Source: Ooceraea biroi
Lineage: Eukaryota; Arthropoda; Insecta; Hymenoptera; Formicidae
Direction: 5' to 3'
NCBI RefSeq assembly: GCF_003672135.1
Contig: NC_039506.1
Location: 4,898,001-4,962,000 of the forward strand
DNA length: 64,000 nucleotides
The translations under genes and the position numbers were made by a program. The number at the start of each line of letters is the position of its first letter. The first letter of the stretch is position 1. A model generated the notes under the pieces. It was not told the origin of the DNA. It saw nothing but the letters and a program-made list of their open reading frames with translations, and did no database searches. Shown here piece after piece: positions 45,465 through 57,951 of the stretch.

Positions 45465-45525
45465 TGATGGGTGATGCTTCTCTCGCATCATCAGCAACAC
45501 AGTTGCCGGCCTCTCGCGTGAAAGA
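45465..45525 (+). repeat. Dispersed non-coding element, copy A
   Basis: Contains in order GATGGGTGATGCTTCTCT, GCATCATC, CACAGTTGCCGG and CGCGTGA. The same blocks recur in the same order and strand at 46841 and 48925. Confidence 0.5.
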
Positions 45526-46266
45526 ACGAGGGCGCACTCGAACGAGTAACGACAAAGAGGTACTCGCGCGCCTAACGAAAGCCTGCAAAGCGGGGAGGCG
45601 CGGACGCTCGTCTCGTCGACGGCGACGCCGACGCATCGAACGCGCGATGGAAAAAAAAGGTATGCCGACGACGATGAGAGGCGCGTGGAAGCGGGGAACC
45701 GCATCGCGAGAGAGACGTGCGAAACACTTCGCCGGTGGATTCTGCAGCTAGTTTTCAGCCGAAGGCGCACGGAGACCTGACCTCCGATCTTCAGATTAGG
45801 ATGCCGAATCGGAATACATATCTTGCTTTGGGAGAACTTTTGGATTGCGACTAATCTCAAAAGGGCTTGTTTGCATCACGATTCTCGCGGATCAGATTCT
45901 GATGTGGTTCACGTGTATTTAATTTAACGGTTCGCAACTAGCTCGCGCACGCGGCGAATTTCGGAGTAGACCATGTAGTCAGTCGTGCAAATCGTGTTTG
46001 CACTTATGGACTCGCATAGCCCGTACGCTCGTAAGAGAAGCTGGAACAAACTTTGACGCATGGCAGTGGACGACATGTAATCGTGATTAAAATTTCCGCG
46101 CGCCGATCGAGTTAGCGCGGGAGATTTTGGTGGCAAGTCAGGCGCACAGTCGAGATTAAAATTAGAGTTTGATTTGAGTTTAATTCACTGACTGTGACCT
46201 TATAGCCGTGTACGTCGCGTCACGTATTTCGCCGGTAATCACATGCTCGATGAGACAAATGTGCGA

Positions 46267-46268
<2 letters not shown>

Positions 46269-46299
<31 letters not shown>
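46269..46299 (+). repeat. Microsatellite (TC)n
   Basis: Fifteen perfect TC units, continuing impurely to about 46319. An inverse GAGAGAG-rich tract follows at 46375-46408. Confidence 0.9.
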
Positions 46300-46302
<3 letters not shown>

Positions 46303-46818
46303 GTCTGTCTCTCTCTCTTGTATAATTTATACTCTGAAATCTTTTCTAAATCGTTCTCTCATCGTAATGAGATGAGGGAGAGAGAGCAAGAGAGAAAAAG
46401 AGAGACAGGTAGTAATTAATCGGTAATGACGAACACGATACGCAGTCGCGGCCGTGGCGCGCAACGAATAAACGATAACGTAATTACGGCTGACGTAATT
46501 ATTGGTAACGTTTTAACGACTGTGGCACGCAATCGGACTTTGCCTAATTAGTGTTCGAGACGAATCGGCGCTAATAATGCGATGCCGGTCAGAACGTAAT
46601 ATCGATTCGCAATAAATTCAAGAGGCAAAAATCTCTCTCTTTCTCTCTGTCTCTCTCTCTTTTCTTTTTCTCTATGTTTTTCTTGCTCTCAAGAAGCAAA
46701 AAGCCGCCGCAGCTCTGTGATCGAGGCGAAGAGGCCGGACTTTTAACCGCACAAGACGGCACAGGAGAAGAATGGACCGGCAGAAAGAGCCGCTTACTGA
46801 GAGACGCGTTCGTCCATT

Positions 46819-46840
46819 CGCTCGCTCGCTCGCTCGCTCG
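46819..46840 (+). repeat. Tetranucleotide repeat (CGCT)n
   Basis: Five and a half perfect units immediately before dispersed-element copy B. Confidence 0.85.
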
Positions 46841-46895
46841 ATGATGCTGTCTTTGCATAATCTCCGCGGCACAGTTACCGGTTCGCGTGAGAGAA
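46841..46895 (+). repeat. Dispersed non-coding element, copy B
   Basis: Contains ATGATGCTGTCTTTGCATAA, CACAGTTACCGG and TTCGCGTGAGAGAA. It shares the CACAGTTRCCGG block with copy A and the CGGTTCGCGTGAGA block with copy C. Confidence 0.5.
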
Positions 46896-47344
46896 TGGCC
46901 GTGCCAGCTTCTCGAGAGTGAAAAACGCTGTATAGCCCGTTGAACATAGCGGCGACGACGAAGACGAACAACCGATGCGGGAATCTCAGCGCATCACAAT
47001 CATGTTCTTTCAATTTTCTTACTTAACGTCTAATATTCGTTAAAGAGCTTAACGAGGGTAAATGAAATCGACCGTAAGTAGTATCGGTCGCGTATTATAG
47101 TCTTCGCAACAGGACAACATAAAGTGTACTGCTTATGCTCCGTAGCTTCGATCTTCTCATTTTTGTTCACCGTTTGAGATTGAGGAGAAACTACCCACGA
47201 GTGGCACTTTTGTCCGCCGTCTATTCAGCAATACAATGACGATTCCGAGTGGATTATGCGGTTTAATCTCATCTCCAGTTATTTAATATCCTGAGAAAAT
47301 TGACAAAAGCTTTGACTTTCGCTATTCCCACTAACATCGTTTAA

Positions 47345-48550
47345 GGGGGTATTCTAGTGTAAAAGCGGAATTTGTATGCTATTTTGGTGAATTTTTTTTG
47401 AAAAAAGTATAAGGTTTTTTGAGGCAGGGTTTTCCCTGCTTATTCATACATATTTGGTGTATGTTTCCAAATTTTTGTAGTAGACAATAACTATAAATAA
47501 GCGCTGCACATATTAAATAAGAACATGAAAAAAAAAGTTGGTCCATGGTTCCCATGATTTCAGCTGTTCTGCTCATCTGAAACAAAAAAAACAAAGAGAT
47601 TCTTAATTAGTATGAGTGTGGCTATAGCAGGTACCAGAATGAAAAAAAATGTTGAAAATTTAAAACATGACTTCATTGAGAAAATTAAGTTTCGATTTGT
47701 GCCATTTTTTTCACCATTGAAGGGCTGTGGAAATTCCAAAAAACAATATTTCGACTTGATTGTGGTAGGGGCTATAGCCACACATATACTGAAGATGTGT
47801 GCAAAAGCCTGAGTCAATTGATTAACTGGTTTTTGAGATATCATGGGAACCAATTTGAAAAACATGGTTTCGAGAAAAACACGTTTAAAGTTTTTCATAC
47901 TGATTACATAGAGATAATGTTACTTACGATCAATCGGCTAGTCCAGGGCCATACAGGGGACATTCCTCTTGTTCGTAGAAGTCCTGCAGAGCTGATCTCT
48001 CTTCCCTGCGATTCATTCTCTGATCTCGAGAGAAGTTAGTGGAGCGCCGCTCGAGCGGGTGATACGAGCTTCGTTCCGGGAGTTTGCGTACATCACCGCT
48101 TGCTGACCAATACTAACTTCCATCACGTTCATAAGTTTGAAAATTGGCATAAATCCTTTATTGAAAATTATAACTGCCAAGAATGTTGCTATTTCAACAA
48201 CTTTCACGCCAGCATGGAGATGTTTTGGAGCAAAAGTCCAAATCAATGAATTTAGAGATTCATTGTACTATATAACCTGTACTATACAAAGGCTCCAATT
48301 CAAATGTACGACCTTCAAAGAATAACGATCTTCCGATCCTACCTAAAATACTAACACAATGCTCTGTTGTGTGCCGCGCGGTCCAACCGCCGAGCGCGCG
48401 CCAGAGGTTATTTTCTATTAGGTGCTATTACTTTGTTAATTTTGCGAATCGGGCTAAATCTTCTCGCAGACATATTTTCCATACCATATACTTGCAAAAT
48501 ATGCCCAAAAAAAATTCGATTTTTCTGACATGCTACACTAGAATACCCCC
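47345..48550. mobile_element. Non-autonomous TTAA-flanked DNA transposon, 1206 bp
   Basis: Perfect 17-bp terminal inverted repeats, GGGGGTATTCTAGTGTA at the left and its exact complement at the right. Each is flanked by TTAA (47341-47344 and 48551-48554), the target site used by piggyBac-like transposons. The interior is AT-rich and contains diverged inverted segments: GGTTCCCATGAT near 47548 against its complement near 47842, and GTGTGGCTATAG near 47615 against its complement near 47770. Short frames inside (for example 47560-47898 minus) show no transposase motif. Assignment to the piggyBac superfamily rests only on the TTAA target. The usual CCC-beginning ends are not seen. Confidence 0.75.
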
Positions 48551-48924
48551 TTAATCCGAGAAATTTATTTCTCCAAATTATCTTTCAAATCCCTCTACCA
48601 AATTCAGATTACATAATTCATTGCACGCTCTTTGTAACTTTGCGACGTGCAATTTCCATTTTTTGTGGCGCGTGGATTTTTAAAACGTTTCGGAAGTAAA
48701 GCTGCTTGTACCGACACTATTAGCTAAAAGGGGGAACCCTCGATATACACGGAACATTCTGTAATGGAGGTCGTGCGGATTTTGTAAACCTGACATATCT
48801 GGCGAGCGACCTGGATCGGGGAACACAAGGGACGTTGGAGACCTCGCGGAAACCTCGTGGAAAATGCAACGTGCTCGTGTAAAAGGACGGCGAGAACCGC
48901 CACTCACAGCGCCGAGCGCGCGCT

Positions 48925-48994
48925 TAATGGGTTATGCTTTCTTCGCATTATCGGCTACATCGGCGCTGTGCGGCGAACGGTTCGCGTGAGAAAG
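48925..48994 (+). repeat. Dispersed non-coding element, copy C
   Basis: Contains ATGGGTTATGCTTTCTTCGC, ATTATCGGC and CGGTTCGCGTGAGAAA. Its first 31-base block matches copy A at 24 positions. Confidence 0.5.
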
Positions 48995-49353
48995 CGCGCT
49001 TTCGAGGCGCGATAAGGCTACCACGGGGAAACCGAAAGTCACGGCCCTATCCCGCCAATGCTCGATAAGGGACTCCGATGGGAAATAATCGATGCTTTCG
49101 TACGTTCGCGCGCATCGCTACGCGCTATGGTGTCGCATTCCCGCGCTCCAGATGACCTATATTCCAGGCTCGATATGTTGAGTCTTTCTACGCTGCTCGG
49201 GGACGCCTCGAGAGTATCGAACATCGGAGTTCGTTCTTCTTAATTCTCGTCGGAGGTTGCGCAGGTCGAAGAAAATTCGGTCGATCTTCGGTACGCTCCT
49301 CGTGCGCGTGCACGTTACGCAACGTTACGTAACGTCACGTAAACACGCATTAA

Positions 49354-50076
49354 GGGGAGAGCCTGCTTTAGAACGCTGAAAATAAGGTATATTTTACGAA
49401 TTGTTTTTGGAGAAACTATACAGCGGATCATTATAAAACTTTGATGCATTTATTAGTACATGTTTAAAGATAAATAAAATTATTTTTTTATTTGAATATA
49501 TCGCTTGTAGAGGAGGTCGTCCTGGAGAAATCTTAGTGCAGCCGCGTCGCCGGCACTGCAAATTGGTGAGCATTCTCCTGCCTCCAAATTTCGTCTAAAC
49601 TGAAAAATTGAAATATGTTCTCGTTATTTATGAATTCCCATCGTCGATGAACCAAAGAGAGAAGAAAAAAGTTGAAAAGTGCCAAAATGGTGGAGCTTAG
49701 AACACAAAAGTACGATTTTTAGGCAAAGTTTTTGAACTTTTTCATGCAAAAATAATTGTTTAACTTAATGTTTTTATGAATATTAAAGGTTCATCGACGA
49801 TGGGAATTCATAAATAACGAGAAAATATTTCAATTTTTCAGTTTGGATGAAATTTGGAGGCAGGAGAATGCTCACGAATTTACAATGCCGGCTGCACTAA
49901 GATGCCTCCAGGACGACCTCTACAGGCGATATATTCAAATAAAAAAATAATTTTTTTTATCTTTAAACATGTACTAATAAATGCATCAAAGTTTTATAAT
50001 GATCCGCTGTATAGTTTCTCCAAAAAAATTCGTAAAATTATACCTTATTTTCAACGTTCTAAAGCAGGCTCCCCCC
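49354..50076. mobile_element. TTAA-flanked foldback transposon, 723 bp, arms of about 300 bp
   Basis: The left arm 49354-49653 and right arm 49788-50076 are inverse copies of each other over nearly their whole length, joined by a 134-bp AT-rich loop. The outer ends begin GGGGAGAGCCTGCTTTAGAA and its complement, and each is flanked by TTAA (49350-49353 and 50077-50080). The arms differ by scattered substitutions and small indels, so they have diverged somewhat since insertion. No coding capacity. The G-run next to TTAA resembles the end of the 47345 element, but the sequence beyond it is different. Confidence 0.85.
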
Positions 50077-51247
50077 TTAAAGAAAGTGCAAGCGCTCATT
50101 AACGCCTCGTATTTTTAATTATAGCGGCATACGTATTCATTATCATAATACCGAGACTAATACCGACCCACTTATCGCGACCCGCAACGTGGCTTCCCCT
50201 GAGAAACGCGTTGTTCGCGCGTTGTTAATCAACATCGCGAGGAGAGCCGATGACATTTCGCGGGGCCGCGTTCATTCGGATCCTTTGTGCTCGTCTCGGG
50301 AGAGTTTCCGCGAGGAACGGCAACGACACCGCGCACTATGGCAGCCATGGCGAGGAGGCTGCATTATAAACTCGCCGAAGAGACTATAGCACCTCGGGCA
50401 GCGCGCGCGCTCGCTCTAAAGGTGCGTCCAACTCGTAAACCTTAACCGCCGGTGCGTCGTAATCCTCCGCATCGGGTCGCCGTGAACCACGAATTCACGC
50501 GCGGCAACGAGCGGTGACAAGTGGCGGGTCGTAACGCCAGTACGACCGCCAATATGGTTCCGAAACCCGTATTCTAGGTAGCGGCAGTTAACTGACCGGT
50601 CGTTCCGTCGACCCACGTGTTCACGAACGCGGACGTGCGGCCGGTGGCCGTCCCTTCCTAAAATCGTGGCCGGAACGCGTGCACGACGGTCGGCGCACCG
50701 CCCGTAAGCACCATTTCCGTCCGCGACCGATCGTCGTCCTCGTCGAAGAAGACTTCACCTTGAGCGACATCATGGGGGGTCCATGAGGCTCTTTATGAGG
50801 CGGTGTCCTGTTTTCTTGTTCCGAATTCGTTCAAATCGGTAACGCGCCTCGCTTGCTTTTGTTCTCCGGAGGGCCCGCTCCTGTCGGGATCCGAGATCGA
50901 CCAAGGAGAGTTTTGACACGCGGCCCAGCGTGGCGTCGTTCGTCAAATCGTTACGTTTACGGCAACGACACAATGCGCGGCGGTAATGTTGCGAGTCTGG
51001 ACGCACCTTAACGTGCCGAAGGTCGGTTCGTGCCCGGCGGTTCGCAAGCGTCTAAAGGCCGATAGAGCGGCAGCGGCCGAGGAGAACGGCCACGTACCGT
51101 GGCGAACTTCGATCATGCTTCACCGGGTGGCTTCCTTTGTTTAAAATCATCCCGTTTGCCCGCTCGTGGGATTATATCTGCTTGAGCGATCAAGCATCTG
51201 GGAATCATCTCGGAACAAATGCCCGAGCGAGTGAGCGAATGAGTGCT

Positions 51248-51265
51248 CGCGCGCGCGCGCGCGCG
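51248..51265. repeat. (CG)n dinucleotide run
   Basis: Nine perfect CG units, a sequence able to adopt left-handed Z-DNA. Such unmethylated-looking CpG runs would be rare in a methylated vertebrate genome. Confidence 0.85.
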
Positions 51266-51664
51266 GCCTGATGTGAATCTTGCCTTTCTCTGCATTCCCG
51301 GCTGGTCGTAGCGTCTCTCCTTGCTTGGTTCGCCGGCCCCCAGGTCTAGACGCGCACGTGGAAAATCCCGTCGGTATCTGCGAAGCGATCGCGCGAGGAT
51401 TTTCGCGGCACGACAGCGGCGAACGTAATCGCGGCGCGCGGATTGCTCGAGCTTGTTCTCTCTTTTACTTTTATTTTCTTTTTTTCTCTTTTTTTTAACA
51501 TTTTTCTCCCATCGCTCGCAAAAAAGCGCCCGCATCGCGAACGCGGCTTGTTGCGAGCGTGCTTATCGAGTAATAAATCAAAGCAGGTGCGGGACTCACT
51601 TTTTTTTATCGCAAAATCGATTCTTTATACTTGATCGCATTGTGGACGTGTTAATGTAGAGAAA

Positions 51665-51682
51665 GAGAGAGAGAGAGAGAGA
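51665..51682 (+). repeat. Microsatellite (GA)n
   Basis: Nine GA units within a purine-rich tract from 51659 to 51690. Confidence 0.85.
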
Positions 51683-54600
51683 AAGAAAAAGGGAATAATG
51701 TTGGTACGGATATCAATCAGAAAATACTTGCGTGCGGAATGTTATTTGAAAGTTGCGTGGTTTAAACTGTTGTTTAAGATTTATGATGATATTCAAAATA
51801 TTTAAATAGCAATACACATACATTTCATATTGTATTGTTATAAAGCATTTTTAATATAAATATTTTATATTATTTTACATTTATATTAAATTTACGTACG
51901 TGGATAAAGTTCATTGTTATCAGTATAAATATTTTGAAAACTTGAATGCACGGAGCATGTTATAAGAAATATTTAATTCGTACAAAACGTTTTTAAGCTT
52001 GATGCAAATGTATACAAAACTTGAAAATTATTAAATGTGCAATTGATATAAACAAATATTACACATTGTAATTTATATAAATCTTTCTTTACATTGTTTA
52101 TACGATTACGTAAAGTTTACTTCATAAAAGCGTTCGCCATTGTTCATCACAAAATTTGTAAAATCACATTTCATGCTTGAATTAATCTGTACAGAACACA
52201 AAACGGCGAGCGACGGTGTATCTCGCGCAAAACGCAGCTGCGGCATTAGATAGTATTTAAACGCGACGATATAAAGCACTAAGCACAACCGGGCATCGTT
52301 GTTTGAAAAATATATAAATTATTTTCACTAAATGGGATGCTGAGACAAATCCCCTCCGCACGCAAGTATTTATTCATGTACGAGAGAGTGCGACATTTAT
52401 CTACTCCGTGCGATAAAGCGGGAAAAGCTCTCCTCCCCTCTCTTCTGTCGTCGACTGCAAAGTTATTATTTACACGGCGTAGAGTTCGAGTATCGCGCGA
52501 CATAATAACGCAACTCGAAATTATCTCCCGAGGTGTAGCATTGCGGCGATGCTGGAGGTAATGAATCGCACACGGGCTGGAGATTATTGCGGAACGCTTA
52601 TGTAACGTAAGCCGCGTGCGTGTACAGCCGCGGTCCGCGGATACAAGGGACTCGCTTGTTGCTAGTTGAACGGTCCTCCTCTCGCTTGTAATGCTTATAC
52701 GAGACGTCGTGTGTGCATCGCGTGAAATGCGATATGTTTACGGGGGCTTTCCTCCTAAAGGCGTTTGAAGATAATGTTTGCTTATTCGGCATTACGGAAG
52801 CGCCGGAGTGCGTGCATCGAGCTACGATTTTCGGTGGTTGCGCTTGTGCGCGCGTCATTTACGCCTATTCGCTGTTGCTCCCATTTGTTTAACACCTCGC
52901 ATCACCGTCTAACGAAATCTGCCTCACCGCCAGACGACGAAACGTGAGACGCATACTGCATCCACGGCTGAAACCCTCGCAGTTGAGGATGCAATTTAGA
53001 TTTGGTTTTTTCGTGCCCCCGCCGGTCGCGTTAAAGCGAAACGTCTCTCGTTTTGTTTTTTTACCAGTCGACGCACTCGGAGAAAATAAGATGCAACAAC
53101 GAGAGATTCGTTCCACGTAATTTCGCTCTGGGAAAATCGTCGAGCCCTTCCCCGCGATGCTATCGCAACGGGGTTTTCGTATTAATTGCATTCTGCGGAG
53201 TATGATACTTTCATAAAGTTTTGTTATAGAAAAGAGAAACATGACTGTGTGCGCACACATATAACTTCAACCGAACCTGTGAATTATAACACGAGTACGT
53301 ATAATATGCAGGAGTGAGTAGCGGGAATTCCTGGAGCAATTCTATGCGTTCAAGCCGGCGGTTAATGACGCTCGACGTTCTATTATTAATTATTATTAAG
53401 CATCATCAAGTCTTCATTACGAAAATGCCAAGGCGGCAGAATTACAGGGGAATCGAGCGAAAATTCTTACCATCGATAACGGCATTCGAAGAATCGAACC
53501 TTATCGTAATTTCCTACTATCGCTGATCACCATCCGATTATCTTGCGTAATATTGTGTGCAACCTTGCGCAGCAGTTTGACGCTCAACTGCAGCGCGCGA
53601 CCTTACGTGCACACGAGATCAGCTTTAAAATCTTAGAGCCAAGGACTGTCGCGCGGTCCACGTCGCAAGGCAAGGCCGAGGTGGAGCACGGTGGAAACCA
53701 CCCCCCCACCCCCCTGGATCACTCACTCGCGAGCAATAAGGCAATCCGCGCGCTCCATGGGACACGCACGTCGATAATATCAGCGTCAAGAGCGACAGAG
53801 GCGGCGACAGAGCAATCGTCGATTATTTCAATTCACGGGCGATTTACACGCGCCTGTTCATGATGCGGCCGTGGCCACTTAGCGTTAACGCGCGTTAATC
53901 CGCTCGTTCACCGTTAATAATTCGGAGCCGAATCGGGGGGGGGAAAGCGCACCCCGAAACGGTGTTTTAATCAGTCGAGTCCCAATAACGCGTCGCGTAT
54001 TCGGATGCGTGTCGATTACTGTGATCGAGCATATTTCGAGTTCTGCCCGTGTTGCTTCGCTTGCATTCCCAATCTGTGCGCGCGCGAGCGCTCACAAGCG
54101 CGATATCCGATGTTTTCCGACTGCGCTTCCGTGAGGGAGCGAGCAGTCGAAGGCTCGACTAATAAACGGCCGAGTTTTCGTCAGGATGAATCGCGCCCGT
54201 TAAAATCCTCGACGATCCCTTGGACGCGAAGTTTTTCCCTTCTCCCGTTACATCGGACCGTCAGCACTGGCAATTGCCAAGTTGTCTCTATCGGTCCTCT
54301 ATTTTTAACGGACTATTAAAAATCGATGGCTCGACGATGTAACGTTCGTTAACGAGAATTTCAGGGAGGTTTGATGAAATCGGCCGTGAATGGCACTTCG
54401 TATTTTTGCGCGTGTCGAGGTAAACAAGCCAGTGAACGACATGTCAAGAAATATTGTTAAATAACTCCAATATATTCTGCTATATGATGATATTGCTACG
54501 TGTGTATTAATGTTTCCTCGATTTCTCTGTATTTATTCAAGCATTTTCACGTTTCCATCTTTCCGCTCTTTTATTTTGTTCGTCATTTAAATAGAAAAAT

Positions 54601-56240
54601 GTTCAAATTGATTGAGAATATAACAGGAAAGAGCTGAATATATATGCTATTCCACAGAATATAAAATAAACGGTTTGCATGATAAACTTGCAGTTGGACT
54701 AGTATTTGCTTACTCTTTCGCGTCTATTCGCGCTTAATTTGAGTTAGCGTATCGGTGTATCGTATTTGTCTGAAAATAACAAGAATTCGGGGAGTGCGCG
54801 TAAAGACGTTCAATTCGCGGGGTATTTGCACGAAACAACTATGAATAATTCAACAGGTCACGCGCCGGTGACCAAGCTTGACGTGAGAGGCGGAAGCGAA
54901 ACGAGATGAAGGGACATTTACCGTTTATTACGGAGTACACGACAATCTCTCCCCTTAAATCGCGAATCTTTCGCCGCGGTTTACCCGCGAGATATTCCAT
55001 TTCCATTTTGCGAATCTCGTTATTCCCGCTCGCGTTCTTCGTAACTTCGGCGTCGAATTATCCTCGTGCGTCGCATCCGTCGTGCGTTATCGTATCACGA
55101 TAAATCGCGCCGATATTCGCGATGTTCCACGACGCCGATACAGAGTCGCCGAATTCGCGAATGATAGACGCAAACGGATCGACGGATGTGACGTCAGTGA
55201 TCTCCGCTGAAGTTTCGCTTTTTTATCACAGTTTCCAGTTTCACCTAATCCAATTTCGTCGTACTGCGTTGAGGACGTTACGTGCTCGCAATTTCGATGA
55301 ACTCGCGTGAAAATATCTTTTTTCGTTCGTCAGCTTTTTCTGCCTCTAGAAGAAAATTATGCAATCTTCTTGCGAATGTGGAGAAATCTGGCAAAGTGAG
55401 AGAACGAAACAATTCCGTGACGTCTTATCGCGTTGATGCACCAATGTTTGAAGTGATAAATTCTTTTTTCCGGTTAATGAGATATTTATTTTTGATAATA
55501 CCTTTTTAATTATTATTTTTTGACGTATTTTTATAATGAAATTTTTATCTAAATATTATCAGTGTATGTGTGGAAAGAGTACACGTGAGCTCAGGAAATG
55601 GTATTTTTCAAAAATTTAATTTTAATCAAGCGGCGTATATTAATTTTTTTATACTCAAAATATTGTATAATATATTCTTCGTTCAATGTACATTAACTTG
55701 AAGTAGGTACTTTGTAACAAAGTTTTGTCGCTTCTAATTTTAAAATAATTTTTAATTTTATTATAAAGTACAAGGATCAGAATAAAAAAGAAATTTATTT
55801 TATGAATCAATACGCAGTGATTCTACATTTATTACAAAATGTACGCATAGTGTACTTCTCAACGATTTAAGAATGTTGAATAATTAAATACACACTCACG
55901 TTCCCGTTAATTGACGAATCGAGGATCCGTGTCGACAGGAAGGTACTCTCGCCGATATCGAATTAAATAACTTTCCTTTCGAGGAAGGAACTTCGTTATG
56001 ATTGCGGAAAACTCGCGGCGCAAATACAACCGAAAGTGGAATTGCGTACTCCACAGCCGGAAACTTTGGTGTTAAATATCGCGCGGGGTGAAGAGGGGCA
56101 GGACTCCTCGTTTCTACCAGTTGAAGGCGCACAGAGGAAGGTTTATTAACTTTCTGTTTAAATAAATATAAAGGACTGCTCTCTCTACGGCGCACGACGG
56201 CACTGCGAACGGTAAACGTGGACAAATTTATTGAACGCGA

Positions 56241-56263
56241 CTCTCTCTCTCTCTCTCTCTCTC
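56241..56263 (+). repeat. Microsatellite (CT)n
   Basis: Eleven perfect CT units with an impure CT-rich tail to about 56286. Confidence 0.9.
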
Positions 56264-57951
56264 TTGCTTGCTTTCTCTCTCTTTCTCACAAGTTTCCAAT
56301 GTGCGAAAGTTGATCGTGGGAGTTTTGCTAAATAAGTTTCAAAATGTCTCTGAATATCCGTGTACTTTGCAACATTTTTATTTTACTCGAGCTAAGTCGC
56401 CGGTGCACCCCGGAAGTGGACGTAATTCCGAAGTTTAAAAGTCGGGAAGGGGCGTCTCCCGTTTCTTGCTTCGCTTCCCTCCGCGTAAGTTTGCCGCGTC
56501 GTAAATACGAACTTTGCTTATATCTTTACACGCGGGTAACGATAACGTGGATTAGGTAAACATTCTCGCGAACGTAATGATGTTTTAACCTCCTCGATTC
56601 CAACATTGTCGATCATGAATATGCAGAATGAAGCATGCGAAACGATGAGAGCGTCTTTGTCGCTTTTAAGGACACCGAAGCTTCGTTGAGTTATTGCATT
56701 TAATTAGCCAAGTTTATCTTCGTCAAGTTATCCTCTTTGAAATACCTATGCCTTGCTCTACATATTTTTTAATGATAATACGTGTAAATATATAATTTAA
56801 TTTTTAAATCATTTAATTCTATAGTTTAAATTTTAAAATTCATAAATTTATAAAGAATTCTGCTCGAGGAACAAAATTTTTTCCAGGCCGTAAGAATGCT
56901 TCCGCATTCTACACTTTCATGTAATAACTGTTTAACAAGGAATTTTCTTCCCAAGCAAAAACTCGGTGATGAAAGAATCAAAACTTACGCCGAGGTCGCA
57001 TGCGTAGCGACGAAACGTACAAGATGCATTTCATCTCGGCCTGGAGAAGTTTGTGAAGCCCGAAGTGCCGTTACGCCCAAAACAACTGGTATTAAACGTC
57101 CATCCCCAGACCGTAGATAAACGCGTAACGACATTCGCCGGCGAGTTATAATGACTTTTACTGCATCATGAGTATTCGCATCAACGTCAAAGCGAAAGTA
57201 AACTTTTATGATTATATTGAAAACCTCTCGGCGATTCTACCACTTATCGTTTATACCTCTCTTGAGGATTCTGCGAGCGTTGGTTCTCCTGGCATCTTAT
57301 TTTTATTGCGAGCAATGAGATACTGCTAACAACCAGATTTCGTCATACGTCTCGTGTGACTTGTTAGGCTACAGTTAAAGGTGATCGTATTTCCCTGTAT
57401 GCCCAAGTGGAATTGTAATAGATATCTGCAAACATTAAAAAGAAAGAAAACTCGTTAAAATTAACAAAGTGTGAGGGTATTATGAAGAATATATTTAAAA
57501 ATATATAAATCATTCTTATATTTGAGAAAAGTAAAAGTATTTTCATTAAGATACATTAAAAGTTTATGAAAAAAAAAGAATAATGCTTGAATCTTATTTT
57601 TCAGTTTTCTTTAAACTGTTCAATAAGAACATTTAGATTTTTTATCAAATATTTTGTAAGAACATAGAGATGAGTGTTATCACTCCCACTAAAATTGTCG
57701 TTTATAACTCAAATTAATGATTTGCACTAACTTGTTCATCGCAGTATCATATGTAGAGTAATCATAGTAGTGTTTAGCTGGTAGAAATAGCCGCAGAAAG
57801 CACTCGCCACTAGAACTGTTGTATTAACCTAGTTTTGCAATAAGCGTGGACTACATCATGTTCATCGCTTTATTTATTATATAACAAATCCTCACTTGCA
57901 TTATTATTGTTTCGTGTTCAAAAGTAGCTTTTTATCTGGATGGAGATAAAT

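Larger units (their letters stand above)
50081..56240. other. Long non-coding stretch
   Basis: GC-rich from 50.2 to 51.6 kb, AT-rich from 51.7 to 52.3 kb, then alternating. Homopolymer runs of C and G at 53.70 and 53.94 kb. No supported exon or element. Confidence 0.35.

Noticed and set aside
47560..47898. 112-codon minus frame inside the TTAA element
   Set aside because: AT-rich and Phe/Ile-rich translation with no transposase motif. It overlaps the element's diverged inverted segments.
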